Shown: positions 15,818 through 24,293 of the stretch, piece after piece
Position numbering within the stretch: position 1 is the stretch's first letter
Layout of the letters: every line of letters begins with the position of its first letter
Origin: Candidatus Enterenecus merdae
GTDB lineage: Bacteria > Bacillota > Clostridia > Oscillospirales > Oscillospiraceae
NCBI GenBank assembly: GCA_018716385.1
Contig: DVJZ01000020.1
Coordinates: 1-50,452 of the forward strand
Length of the DNA stretch: 50,452 nt
Direction of reading: 5' to 3'
Notes under the pieces: model-generated
What the model saw: only the letters and a program-made list of their open reading frames with translations
Told to the model about the DNA's origin: nothing
Databases searched by the model: none
Program-made: the position numbers and the translations under genes

Positions 15818-17566
15818 TCACATCTTCTCCGGGGCGGCCACCCCCAGCAGGCCCAAACCGTTGGCCAAAACCAGGCGCACCGTGTCGGCCAGCTTCAGCC
15901 GGGCCAGCCGCAGCGCCCGCTCCTCCCCCCGGATGCGGCAGGCGTTGTAGAAGCGGTGGAAATCCCCGGCCAGGGCGGTGAGGTAGCGGTTGATCCGGCT
16001 GGGATCGTAGTCCCGGGCAGCCAGGCGCAGTTCCTGGGGGTACTGGGCCAGGTTCTTGATCAGCTCCCGCTCCTCCCCCGTGGCCAGCAGGGCCGCGTCC
16101 ACCTCGTCCGCGGCGGGGACCATGTCCCCCTCTCCCGCCAAGTTGGCCAGCAGTGAGCAAATGCGGGCATGGGCGTACTGCACATAGTACACCGGGTTGT
16201 CTGCGTCCTGGCGCACGGCCAGGTCCAGGTCAAAATCCAGGGGACTGGTGGCCGCCCGGTTGTTGAAGTAGTAGCGGGCGGCGTCCACGCTGATCTCGTC
16301 CAGCAGATCATGCAGGGCAATGGCCTTGCCCGTGCGCTTGCTCATGCGCACGGGCTTGCCGTCCTGGAGCAGGTTGACCAGCTGCATCAACACGATCACC
16401 AGCCGGCCCGACCCGTCCAGCCCCAGGCCGTCCAGGGCGGCCTGGAGCCGGGCCACATGGCCGTGATGATCGGCCCCCCACACGTTGATGACCCGGTCAA
16501 AACCCCGGGCCTCAAACTTGTTGCGGTGGTAAGCGATGTCAGCGGCGAAGTAGGTGTACACCCCGTTGGCCCGGCGCAGCACGTCGTCCTTCAGATCCAG
16601 CTTCTCCACCTGTTCCTGGGTCTTGCCCTCCCGCAGGTACTTCTCCCGTAACAACCCCTTGGTGTCCAGCCACAACGCCCCGTCCCGCTCATAGGTCCAG
16701 CCCCGCTGGCCCAGCAGCTCCACCGTCTGGGCCACGTAGCCGCTCTCATGCAGGGACGACTCAAAGAACCATTCATCGTACTCAATGCGGTACCGGCGCA
16801 GGTCCTCCCGCATCTTGGGCAGGTTGCGCTCCAGCCCGAAGCGGGCCATGTCCGCCTGCCACTTTTCCTCCGGCGCGTCCCGGTAGGACTCGCCATACTG
16901 CTCATAAAAGCCCTGGGCCAGCTCCCGGATGTCCTCTCCCTGGTAACCCTCCTCGGGGAAGGGATAGCCTTCTCCCCCTGGCAGCAGCTGCATATACCGG
17001 GCGTGGATGGACTGGGCGAACTTGTGGATCTGGTTGCCTGCGTCGTTGACGTAGAACTCCTTCCAGGTGTCGTACCCCGCCCGGCGCAGCACGTTGGCCA
17101 GGGTGTCCCCCAGCACGCCCCCCCGGGCATTGCCCATGTGCATAGGCCCCGTGGGGTTGGCCGAGACAAACTCCACCATCACCCGCGTCCCCCGGCCCTC
17201 GTCGCAGCTGCCGTATCCCTGAGGGTCTGCCTCCACGGCGGAGAGCACCCCGCCGTACCAGCGCGGGTCATAGAAAAAGTTGAGAAAGCCCGGCCCGGCC
17301 AGCTCCGCCCGCTGGAAGTAGGACCCCTCCAGCTCCAGGTGATCCAGGAGAATCTGGGCCACCTGCCGGGGGGGCGTGCCCAGAACCTTTGCCCCCGCCA
17401 TGGCGAAGGAAGAGGCAAGGTCCCCGTTGCGGCTGTCCTTGGGCACCTCCACGCTGCCTTGGATCGCCTGCCCCGCCGGCAGCAGCCCCTCTCCCGCGGC
17501 CCGCTCATAAGCGGCCTGGGTCAGCCGGGCCGCCTGTTCCTTGGCGGCTTGGATCATGTTGGACAT
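15818..17566 (-). CDS. argS: Arginyl-tRNA synthetase
   Basis: This class I synthetase charges tRNA-Arg. At 582 residues it is of normal length. It has an N-terminal Add1 tRNA-binding domain, the HIGH-type motif in SANPTGPMHMGNARG (about residues 120-134), the ADHHGHVARL block, a KMSKS equivalent in RMSKRTGKAI, and the C-terminal DALR anticodon-binding domain (VQYAHARICSLL). Third gene of a murI-DUF1934-argS unit with a short 43-bp gap to the preceding gene. Confidence 0.97.
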   Translation of the reverse strand: MSNMIQAAKEQAARLTQAAYERAAGEGLLPAGQAIQGSVEVPKDSRNGDLASSFAMAGAKVLGTPPRQVAQILLDHLELEGSYFQRAELAGPGFLNFFYDPRWYGGVLSAVEADPQGYGSCDEGRGTRVMVEFVSANPTGPMHMGNARGGVLGDTLANVLRRAGYDTWKEFYVNDAGNQIHKFAQSIHARYMQLLPGGEGYPFPEEGYQGEDIRELAQGFYEQYGESYRDAPEEKWQADMARFGLERNLPKMREDLRRYRIEYDEWFFESSLHESGYVAQTVELLGQRGWTYERDGALWLDTKGLLREKYLREGKTQEQVEKLDLKDDVLRRANGVYTYFAADIAYHRNKFEARGFDRVINVWGADHHGHVARLQAALDGLGLDGSGRLVIVLMQLVNLLQDGKPVRMSKRTGKAIALHDLLDEISVDAARYYFNNRAATSPLDFDLDLAVRQDADNPVYYVQYAHARICSLLANLAGEGDMVPAADEVDAALLATGEERELIKNLAQYPQELRLAARDYDPSRINRYLTALAGDFHRFYNACRIRGEERALRLARLKLADTVRLVLANGLGLLGVAAPEKM

Positions 17567-17609
17567 TGCCCTCGCATCCTTTCTCGTGTGCTTGTATGGT
17601 CCCTGGCCC

Positions 17610-18050
17610 TCATTGGGGCGGGGCCGGGTCCCGCCGGACGTTCATGCGGAACAGGTTGCGTCCCACCAGCAGGTTGTCGATCTCCACGGCGTAGTCAATC
17701 TCCAGCTCACCGCCGCCCTCCCCCACGGTGTTCTTCACCCGCCGGGTGTTGATGCCCACCGACAGCGAACCGTAGGGCGTCTCATACATGGACAGGTGGC
17801 GCCGCCCCTCCTCAAACACCATCTGGGCGTTCACGCTGCCCGCCCGCAGCAGGGTCACCTTGCCCGGCTCGATGCGCACCACGGTGGTGGTGCCCTCCAG
17901 GCCGGTCAGCTCGCTCTCCTCGTAGGAGATGGTGTAGCCCCCCTGCCCGTCCCTCACCAGGCGGCCCGGGGTGACCAGCTCCAGCTCCTCCGGAGGCTCC
18001 CCACCCTGGTACTGGCTGCCCTTGATGGACAGGATCACATTATCTGCCAT
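17610..18050 (-). CDS. DUF1934 beta-barrel protein (YwiB family)
   Basis: A 146-residue protein, start chosen at MADNVILSIKG, preceded by GAGAGGAA. Lipocalin/calycin-like strands are seen in ELVTPGRLVRDGQGGYTISYEESE, the TTVVRIEPGKVTLLR block and TPYGSLSVGI, which are hallmarks of DUF1934. In Firmicutes this family is typically next to argS, as here. The molecular function is unknown. It is followed closely by argS on the same strand. Confidence 0.85.
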   Translation of the reverse strand: MADNVILSIKGSQYQGGEPPEELELVTPGRLVRDGQGGYTISYEESELTGLEGTTTVVRIEPGKVTLLRAGSVNAQMVFEEGRRHLSMYETPYGSLSVGINTRRVKNTVGEGGGELEIDYAVEIDNLLVGRNLFRMNVRRDPAPPQ

Positions 18051-18063
18051 AGCCGTTTTCCTC

Positions 18064-18885
18064 TCATGAACCATAGGCTGTAATATCAATCTCCTCCACC
18101 TGAGCCCCCACGTCCTCCCCCAGGAAGGCAGAGGCCAGCGCGGCAAAGTCCCCGGTGTCGTCGCTGACGAAGTACCGGTGCCGGCCCACGCCCTCCCGGT
18201 CAGAGCGCAGGCCCCGACCGGTGAGCTGTCCAGCCACCCATTGGGCGCACTGCTCCCCCACGTCCACCAGCGTCACCTGGGGGCCCATGTGCCGGGCGAT
18301 GAGCGGCTTGAGCAGGGGGTAGTGGGTGCAGCCCAGCATCAGGGTGTCCACTTCCTGCTCCCGAATAGGGGCCAGGTATTCAGCCACCACCGCCTCGGCC
18401 ACCGGGTCCCCGGGGCGGTAGCGGCCATTCTCCACCAGAGGCACCAGCAGTGGGCAGGCCCGGGCTACAACCTGGGCTCCCGGGCGCAGCACGGCCAGCG
18501 CCCGCTCATAGGCCCCCGAGCGGATGGTGGCCTGGGTACCGATCAGCCCCACCTTCCCGCTGCGGGTGAGTCGAGCCGCCGCCCGGGCAGCCGGCTCCAC
18601 CACCCCGAACAGGGGCACCGCCCACTCCCCCCGCAGCACCTCCAGCGCCGTGGTGGACACCGTGCCGCAGGCCACCACGATGGCCTTGGGCTGAAAGCTG
18701 CTCAGAAAGGCCACGTCCTGCCTGGCATAGCGGATGATGGTCTCCCGGGAGCGGCCGCCGTAGGGCACCCGGCCGGTGTCGCCAAAGTAGACCAGCTCCT
18801 CCTCGGGCATCAGCCGGGCCAGCGCCCGCACCGCGGTCAGCCCGCCCAGGCCCGAGTCGAACACCCCAATGGGCCGGTTGTCCAT
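18064..18885 (-). CDS. murI: Glutamate racemase
   Basis: MurI makes D-glutamate for peptidoglycan. The ATG at 18885 (MDNRPIGVFDSGLGGLTAV) follows a GGAAGGGGGG site; upstream residues are not conserved. The protein has 273 residues. It has the FDSGLGG opening, GDTGRVPYG, the first catalytic Cys73 in VVACGTVST, and the second in LMLGCTHYPLL. Most family members read ACNT around the first cysteine, so the Gly at 74 is a variation worth noting. First gene of the murI-DUF1934-argS unit. Confidence 0.93.
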   Translation of the reverse strand: MDNRPIGVFDSGLGGLTAVRALARLMPEEELVYFGDTGRVPYGGRSRETIIRYARQDVAFLSSFQPKAIVVACGTVSTTALEVLRGEWAVPLFGVVEPAARAAARLTRSGKVGLIGTQATIRSGAYERALAVLRPGAQVVARACPLLVPLVENGRYRPGDPVAEAVVAEYLAPIREQEVDTLMLGCTHYPLLKPLIARHMGPQVTLVDVGEQCAQWVAGQLTGRGLRSDREGVGRHRYFVSDDTGDFAALASAFLGEDVGAQVEEIDITAYGS

Positions 18886-18921
18886 AGGCCGCCCCCCTTC
18901 CCCACGCTTTGAAACGATGAC

Positions 18922-18950
18922 ATTATATGATGAGTTGGCCCTAAAAGCAA
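18922..18950 (-). promoter_or_regulatory. Sigma-A promoter of murI-argS unit
   Basis: On the minus strand TTGCTT (18950-18945) and TATAAT (18927-18922) are spaced by 17 bp, about 40 bp before the murI start. Confidence 0.85.
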
Positions 18951-19149
18951 GGGCATTCTTTCCGCCCTCCGCCGCCCACGCCCTGCCCCTCGGCTCCGCC
19001 AGCCCGGGCCGGCCCGCCCGCCTGGCCAAATCCGCCAAAAATCACACCACCCCCGCCTCTGCCTTCTCCCTTTTGCCCGGCGGCCCCGCTCTATATGGAT
19101 ATGGCCTGCCGCCACCGTCCAGACCTGCCGACTATTTGCCCGCTCCCCC
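18951..19149. other. Divergent intergenic spacer
   Basis: About 200 bp of GC-rich sequence between the divergent murI and ygbA promoters. I see no supported gene, RNA or repeat in it. Confidence 0.5.
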
Positions 19150-19178
19150 TTGCCAAAGAAGGAAAATCGTGCTATGCT
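19150..19178 (+). promoter_or_regulatory. Sigma-A promoter of the ygbA-ABC-ECF operon
   Basis: TTGCCA (19150-19155) and TATGCT (19173-19178) are spaced by 17 bp. Transcription would start near 19185, inside the first TTAG-N6-CTAA box, so a bound repressor would block it. Confidence 0.7.
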
Positions 19179-19182
19179 ACTG

Positions 19183-19273
19183 TTAGCAACAACTAACCAT
19201 TGCGGCGTTTCTCGCCGCCCTGGCCGCGCCCGGTGGCGCGGCTGCCCTTTGGCCATCGGTTAGCCAACGCTAA
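19183..19273 (+). promoter_or_regulatory. Two TTAG-N6-CTAA boxes and a structured leader
   Basis: TTAG/CTAA half-sites with 6-bp spacing occur at 19183-19196 and 19260-19273. This spacing is found inside the DtxR/IdeR consensus, and the second box matches about 14 of its 19 positions. Alternatively, the RNA can fold: CTAACC (19193-19198) can pair with GGTTAG (19258-19263), enclosing two GC hairpins (arms 19202-19207/19213-19218 and 19223-19230/19235-19242). That gives a three-way junction of about 71 nt. DNA operator and RNA element are both possible. Confidence 0.5.
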
Positions 19274-19302
19274 TACATTGCACTTTTAAGGAGGGATCGG
19301 GT

Positions 19303-19629
19303 ATGAACCGGGCTCAGGAGGCCAAAACAGTGGCCTGCATGATCCAGGTCTACTGCCGGGGCCGGCACCGGAGCGGCAGGCAGCTGTGCCCTGACTGCCA
19401 GGCGCTGCTGGACTACGCCATGCTGCGCCTGTCCCATTGCCCCCACGGGGATGAGAAGCCCTTTTGCAGTGGCTGCGCCATCCACTGCTACCGCCCTGAC
19501 CGGCAGGCGCAGATCCGGCAGGTCATGCGTTATGCCGGCCCACGCATGCTGCTGCACCACCCGGTGGTGGCCCTGCGCCATGTGGCCCAGGCCTTCCGGC
19601 AGAAAGGGGGGCAAGCCCATGCTGGATAA
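19303..19629 (+). CDS. YgbA family cysteine-rich protein (nitrous oxide-stimulated promoter family)
   Basis: The protein has 108 residues and a strong AAGGAGGG site. It fits the YgbA_NO family: VACMIQVYCRGRH, LCPDCQALLDYA, LSHCPHGDEKPFCSGCAIHCY and VMRYAGPRMLLHHP, with eight cysteines that could bind an iron-sulphur cluster or metal. E. coli YgbA is induced under nitrosative stress; the biochemical role is unknown. It is the first gene of a six-gene operon of ABC and ECF transporters and overlaps the next gene by 11 bp. A redox- or metal-sensing link to the transporters is inferred. Confidence 0.8.
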   Translation: MNRAQEAKTVACMIQVYCRGRHRSGRQLCPDCQALLDYAMLRLSHCPHGDEKPFCSGCAIHCYRPDRQAQIRQVMRYAGPRMLLHHPVVALRHVAQAFRQKGGQAHAG

Positions 19630-21334
19630 GGGATTGCTGGCCCTGATCCGGGACCGGCGGGGGCTGCTGGCCGGGGTGGTCCTGCTCCAAGTGGGCGGGC
19701 TGTTGGCCAACCTGTCGGTCACCGCTGGGGTGTGCTGGGCCCTCTATCAGGTCATGGACGGGCAGGTCGACCTGCTGTGGCAGCCGTTGCTGCTTCTGGC
19801 CGCCGGCATGGCCGCCCGGTTCTGCTTCACGGTGTGGGCTGGGGAGGTGCGCACCCGGCTGGGCAGCGGGGTGAAGCGGACGCTGCGCCGCCGGGCCTAT
19901 GACAAGCTGCTGCGCCTGGGGGTGCGGGACACCCCGGAGGCGTCCATGGCCGGGCTGACCCAGATGACACTGGAGGGCATCGAGCAGCTCGACCTGTACT
20001 ACTCCACCTACCTGCCCCAGTTCTTCTACGCCATGCTGGCCCCGGTGATCCTGTTCTGCCTGTGCGTCTGGCTGGACTGGCCCACCGCCGTGGCCCTGCT
20101 GTGTTGCGTGCCCCTGATCCCACTGTCCATCGTGGCCGTGTCCCGGTATGCCAAGCGGATCTTCGCCAAGTACTGGGGCAAGTACACCTCCATGGGCGAC
20201 GGCTTTCTGGACAGCATTCAGGGCCTGACCGAGCTGAAGATATTCCAGGCCGATCAGGCCCGTGGCGTACAGATGCAGGCCCAGGCGGAGGAGTTTCGCC
20301 GGGTGACCATGAAGGTGCTGGTGATGCAGCTGGCCAGCACCACCATCATGGATTTCATCGCCTACGGGGGGGCGGGGGTGGGGGTATGCCTGTCTTTGCG
20401 GGCCGCCTTGGCCGGGACTCACCCGGCCGTCTGCCTGTTCCTGATCCTGGTGGCCGCAGAGTTCTTCCTGCCCCTGCGGGCCCTGGGCAGTGCCTTCCAC
20501 ATCGCCATGAACGGCGCATCTGCCGGCCAGAAGCTGCTGGCTCTGCTGGACCAGCCCGAGCCCCAATGGGGCGGGCTGGTACCGGCGGGAGAGGGACTGG
20601 AGCTGGACGGGGTGAGCTTCTCCTACGACGGGCGTCGCCCAGTGCTCCAAGGCGTTTCCATGGCCTTCCCGCCCCGATCCCTGACCGCTATCGTGGGGGA
20701 GAGCGGGGCGGGCAAGTCCACAGTGGTAGCCCTGCTCACCGGCGCACTGCGGGCCGATGAGGGCCGGGTGCTGGCAGGGGGCATACCGGTGCAGCAGCTC
20801 AGCCGGGAGGGTTACTATGCCCGCCTGGCCCAAGTCAGCTACAACACCCACCTCTTTCACGACACCGTCCGGGCCAACTTCCACCTGGCCTGCCCACAGC
20901 TGGCCGACGCGGACATCTGGGCCGCCCTGGAGCGGGTCGGGCTGGACGGGTTTGTGCGCCAGTCCGGGGGGCTGGATCGGGTCATCCAGGAGGAGGGGAG
21001 CAACCTCTCCGGCGGCCAACGACAGCGCCTGGCCCTGGCCATCGCCCTGGCCGCCGACCGGCCGGTCTACCTGTTTGACGAGGCCACCTCCAACATCGAC
21101 GTGGAAAGCGAAGGGGTCATCCTGGACAACGTGGCCCAGCTGGCCCGGGACAAGGCCGTCATCCTCATCTCCCATCGGCTGGCCAACGTGGCCCGGGCCG
21201 ACCACATCTACGTGCTGGACGGCGGGCGGGTGGCCGAGGCAGGCAGCCACGAGGAGCTTTTGCGCGCGGGCGGGGTGTACGCCCGGATGTACCGGGCCCA
21301 GCAGGCCCTGGAGGAGGTGGAGCACCATGGCTAA
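19619..21334 (+). CDS. ABC half-transporter (membrane plus ATPase), subunit 1
   Basis: A 571-residue protein with an N-terminal six-helix exporter-type membrane domain (residues ~15-320) and a C-terminal ATPase: GESGAGKST (Walker A), LSGGQRQR (signature), VYLFDEATS (Walker B) and the switch His in LISHRLANV. It starts inside ygbA and overlaps the next ABC gene by 8 bp, so the two surely form a heterodimer of the CydDC/YbtPQ/IrtAB type. Proteins with this fold export peptides or porphyrins or, in the YbtPQ case, import iron-siderophores. The substrate is not evident from the sequence. Confidence 0.88.
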   Translation: MLDKGLLALIRDRRGLLAGVVLLQVGGLLANLSVTAGVCWALYQVMDGQVDLLWQPLLLLAAGMAARFCFTVWAGEVRTRLGSGVKRTLRRRAYDKLLRLGVRDTPEASMAGLTQMTLEGIEQLDLYYSTYLPQFFYAMLAPVILFCLCVWLDWPTAVALLCCVPLIPLSIVAVSRYAKRIFAKYWGKYTSMGDGFLDSIQGLTELKIFQADQARGVQMQAQAEEFRRVTMKVLVMQLASTTIMDFIAYGGAGVGVCLSLRAALAGTHPAVCLFLILVAAEFFLPLRALGSAFHIAMNGASAGQKLLALLDQPEPQWGGLVPAGEGLELDGVSFSYDGRRPVLQGVSMAFPPRSLTAIVGESGAGKSTVVALLTGALRADEGRVLAGGIPVQQLSREGYYARLAQVSYNTHLFHDTVRANFHLACPQLADADIWAALERVGLDGFVRQSGGLDRVIQEEGSNLSGGQRQRLALAIALAADRPVYLFDEATSNIDVESEGVILDNVAQLARDKAVILISHRLANVARADHIYVLDGGRVAEAGSHEELLRAGGVYARMYRAQQALEEVEHHG

Positions 21335-23009
21335 GACGAGGCAACGCCGGCCCGGCGCAGTCATCATGGCCCGGCTCATCGCCCTGGTGGGCAGCTTGGC
21401 CTGGGTCATCCTGCTGGCAGTGCTGGGCGGGGTATTTGGTTTTCTGGCCGCCATGGCCGTCCCCGTCCTGGGGGCGCTGGGCATCGCCAAAGTCTTGGGA
21501 GAGCCGGTGGCCCTGAGCTACCCCCAGATCATGGCCCTGGCCGTGGCCTGTGGGGCGCTGCGGGGCGGGCTGCGCCTGTGGGAGCAGTACAGCAACCACT
21601 ACATCGCCTTCCGCCTGCTGGCGGCGCTCCGGGACCGGATCTACCAGGCCCTGCGCCTGCTGTGCCCAGCCAAGCTGGAGGGCCGGCAGAAGGGGGCCAT
21701 CCTGTCCATGCTCACCGCCGACATTGAGACCCTGGAGATCTTTTACGCCCACACCATCTCCCCCATCTGCATCGCCGTACTCACCTGCCTGGCAGTGCTG
21801 CTCTTCGTGGGTCTGTATGCCAGCTGGTATCTGGCCCTGGCCGCCCTGCTGGGCTTCCTGCTCATCGGCGTAGCCCTGCCCCTGGTCACCGGCGGGCGGC
21901 TGCGCCCATCTGGGGTGGCCTACCGGCGGGAATTTTCCGCCTTCAACGGCTTCTTTCTGGACAGCGTCAAGGGGGTGCGGGAGATCGTGCTGCACAACGC
22001 CGGCCCAGCCCGGGCCCAGGAGGTGGACCGCCGATCTCAGCGCCTGCAGGAGCAAACGGTCCGCACCCGCCGGGCCTCCGCCCTGGCCGCCGGGGCCACC
22101 GACCTGTGCGTGTGCCTGTGCCTGGCCGCCGCTCTGCTGGCCGGGATATGGCTGTACCTGGCCGGCCAGCTCTCCCTGGGCCGGATGGTTGTGGGGATGG
22201 CGGCCGTCTTCGGCTCCTTTGGGCCGGTGATCGCCATCTCCGCCCTGCCGGGCAACCTGACCCAAACCCTGGCCAGCGGCGACCGGGTGCTGGACCTGCT
22301 GGAGGAACAGCCCGCCGTCACCCCGGTGGAGCATGGGACCGACTTTTCCTTCCAGCACCTGGACGTGCGTGACCTCACCTTCTCCTATGGGGAGGGGTCG
22401 GTGCTCCGGGGGCTGTCCCTCACCGCCCGCCGGGGGGAGATCGTGGGGTTGATCGGCCCTTCCGGGTGTGGCAAGTCCACCCTGCTCAAGTTGCTGCTGC
22501 GCTTCTGGGAGAAGGACGGCGGCCAGATCCTGTACAACGGCGTGGACGTGGACGAATGCAGCACCAAGAGCCTGCTGGATAACGCCACCCTGGTCAGCCA
22601 GTCCACCTACCTCTTTGACCAGACCGTGGCGGAAAACCTGCGTCTGGCCAAGCCCAGCGCCACCCAGCAGGAACTGGAGGAGGCCTGCCGCAAAGCCTCC
22701 ATCCACGACTTTATCCTCACCCTGCCCCAGGGCTACCAGACCCGGGTGGGCTCGTTGGGCGACCGTCTGTCCGCCGGTGAGCGCCAGCGCCTGGGCCTGG
22801 CCCGGGCCTTCCTTCACGACGGGCCCCTGCTGCTGCTGGATGAGCCCACCAGCAATGTGGACAGCCTCAATGAGTCCATCATCCTCCAGGCCATCTCCCG
22901 GCACCGACAGGACAAGTGCATCCTGCTGGTGTCCCACCGGGCCTCCACCATCGCCATCGCCGACCGGGTGTACGACATCCGGGACGGGGTGGCCCAGCAA
23001 ATGAGGTGA
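21327..23009 (+). CDS. ABC half-transporter (membrane plus ATPase), subunit 2
   Basis: A 560-residue protein starting at ATG 21327 inside the preceding gene. The exporter-type membrane domain is followed by an ATPase with GPSGCGKST, LSAGERQR in place of LSGGQ, LLLLDEPTSN and VSHRAST. The two partners therefore differ in their signature loops, as heterodimeric transporters often do. It is followed 4 bp later by the ECF substrate-binding component. The arrangement of two half-ABC genes plus an ECF module resembles the distal part of streptococcal haem-acquisition operons (siaD-H), as I recall them. Confidence 0.88.
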   Translation: MAKTRQRRPGAVIMARLIALVGSLAWVILLAVLGGVFGFLAAMAVPVLGALGIAKVLGEPVALSYPQIMALAVACGALRGGLRLWEQYSNHYIAFRLLAALRDRIYQALRLLCPAKLEGRQKGAILSMLTADIETLEIFYAHTISPICIAVLTCLAVLLFVGLYASWYLALAALLGFLLIGVALPLVTGGRLRPSGVAYRREFSAFNGFFLDSVKGVREIVLHNAGPARAQEVDRRSQRLQEQTVRTRRASALAAGATDLCVCLCLAAALLAGIWLYLAGQLSLGRMVVGMAAVFGSFGPVIAISALPGNLTQTLASGDRVLDLLEEQPAVTPVEHGTDFSFQHLDVRDLTFSYGEGSVLRGLSLTARRGEIVGLIGPSGCGKSTLLKLLLRFWEKDGGQILYNGVDVDECSTKSLLDNATLVSQSTYLFDQTVAENLRLAKPSATQQELEEACRKASIHDFILTLPQGYQTRVGSLGDRLSAGERQRLGLARAFLHDGPLLLLDEPTSNVDSLNESIILQAISRHRQDKCILLVSHRASTIAIADRVYDIRDGVAQQMR

Positions 23010-23013
23010 CAGC

Positions 23014-23574
23014 ATGAAACAGCCTGTATTCCAACCTTTTACCGTCAAGGACGTGGTGTTTCTGGCCATCCTGTCCGCCGTGGCCACCTGCACCGCGGCG
23101 GTGATGGCCCTGGTCTCCCAGATCCACATCTTCGCCCTGGCCCAGGTGGTCACCGCCCTGCAGTTCTCCCTGTTCCCCGCCGTGGCCCTGATGAAGGTAC
23201 GCAAGGTGGGCGCCATGCTCTTCTTCGCCCTGTTCACCGGCACCGTGGAGCTGTTCATGGCCCCCGTCATGTTCTTCTCCAGCCTGCTGGCCGGCCTGCT
23301 GCTGGAAGGGCTGGTGCTGGCCCTCTTCCGGGGCTATGGGCGGGACGGGGCCGTCTTTCTGGCCGCCTGGCTGTTCATCCCCCTCACCCTGCCTCTGAAC
23401 CTGCTGTACTACGTGTGCTTTGCCGGCGACCTGTTTGAGCAGTTTTTCGGCGCCGGGCTGCAGCTGGCCGCCGTGGGATGCGTGCTGGCCGCTGTGGCCC
23501 TCAGCGCCCTGGGGGCGGCCCTGGGCATCAAGATTTCCCGGGAGCTGCGCCGGGCAGGGGTACTGAAGGGATGA
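23014..23574 (+). CDS. ECF transporter substrate-binding (S) component
   Basis: A 186-residue integral membrane protein with about five to six helices, beginning VFQPFTVKDVVFLAILSAVA. It resembles the MptD/Trep_Strep family of putative S components. S components bind the small molecule (vitamin, metal or haem-type ligand) and dock on the T/A module. Its stop overlaps the start of the T component (ATGA). The ligand cannot be read from the sequence; the operon context favours haem, iron or a related cofactor. Confidence 0.78.
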   Translation: MKQPVFQPFTVKDVVFLAILSAVATCTAAVMALVSQIHIFALAQVVTALQFSLFPAVALMKVRKVGAMLFFALFTGTVELFMAPVMFFSSLLAGLLLEGLVLALFRGYGRDGAVFLAAWLFIPLTLPLNLLYYVCFAGDLFEQFFGAGLQLAAVGCVLAAVALSALGAALGIKISRELRRAGVLKG

Positions 23575-24293
23575 CCGGCCGTTTCCACCCCCGCCGCCCC
23601 CTCTACCCCGTGGTGAGCGTGCTGGCCGCCCTGCTCACCCTCATCGGGGCGCTGGCTCTGGCCCGGAGCGTCTGGGGCAGCGTGTTTGTGGGGGCGGTGT
23701 GGCTGCTGCTGTGCCTGTTTGGCCTGGCCAGGCTCTGCCTGCGCACCCTGCCCTTTCTGCTGGCCTATCTGGCCGGTTTTGGCCTACTGTTTTACCTGGC
23801 CAGCGGTGGCAACGCCGTCTTCACCTGGCAGATGGTCAACCGGTTGGCAGGGGTAGGGGTGGCTGTCCTGCCGGGGCTGGCCATGGCCCCGGTCCGGCTC
23901 ACCCGGTGCCTCACCGCCCTGGGCTGCCCCCGCCTGCCCGCCCTGGGTATGCTCATCACCACCAGCTTCGTCCCCGTGCTGGCTGGGGAGATCGGCCGGG
24001 TGCGCGGGGCCATGCGCACCCGGGGGGTCACCACCCTGTGGGCCCCCGCCGCCTTCTACCGGGCCCTGCTCATCCCCCTGCTGGTCCGCCTGGTCAACCT
24101 GTCCGACACCCTGGCCCTGTCGGTGGAGACCCGGTGCTTTGTCCGGGATGGGTCGTCCTGTACCGTCTACCGCCCCGTGGTCCTGACCGGCCGGGACGTG
24201 GGCTTCTCCGCGATCTTTCTGGCTGTGCTGGCCCTGGCCCTATGTGCCCCCGCCCTGGGCTTGTCCGCCCCCATCCAGGAGGTTCTGGCATGA
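23571..24293 (+). CDS. ECF transporter transmembrane (T) component
   Basis: A 240-residue membrane protein with hydrophobic helices and two Arg-containing coupling segments (RGAMRTRGV and SVETRCF). These correspond to the two A-R-G-like motifs with which EcfT contacts the ATPases. It is read by ATGA overlap from the S component and ends in a similar overlap with the ATPase gene, showing strict co-translation. This is a dedicated T subunit, separate from the housekeeping EcfT at 45849. Confidence 0.82.
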   Translation: MTGRFHPRRPLYPVVSVLAALLTLIGALALARSVWGSVFVGAVWLLLCLFGLARLCLRTLPFLLAYLAGFGLLFYLASGGNAVFTWQMVNRLAGVGVAVLPGLAMAPVRLTRCLTALGCPRLPALGMLITTSFVPVLAGEIGRVRGAMRTRGVTTLWAPAAFYRALLIPLLVRLVNLSDTLALSVETRCFVRDGSSCTVYRPVVLTGRDVGFSAIFLAVLALALCAPALGLSAPIQEVLA

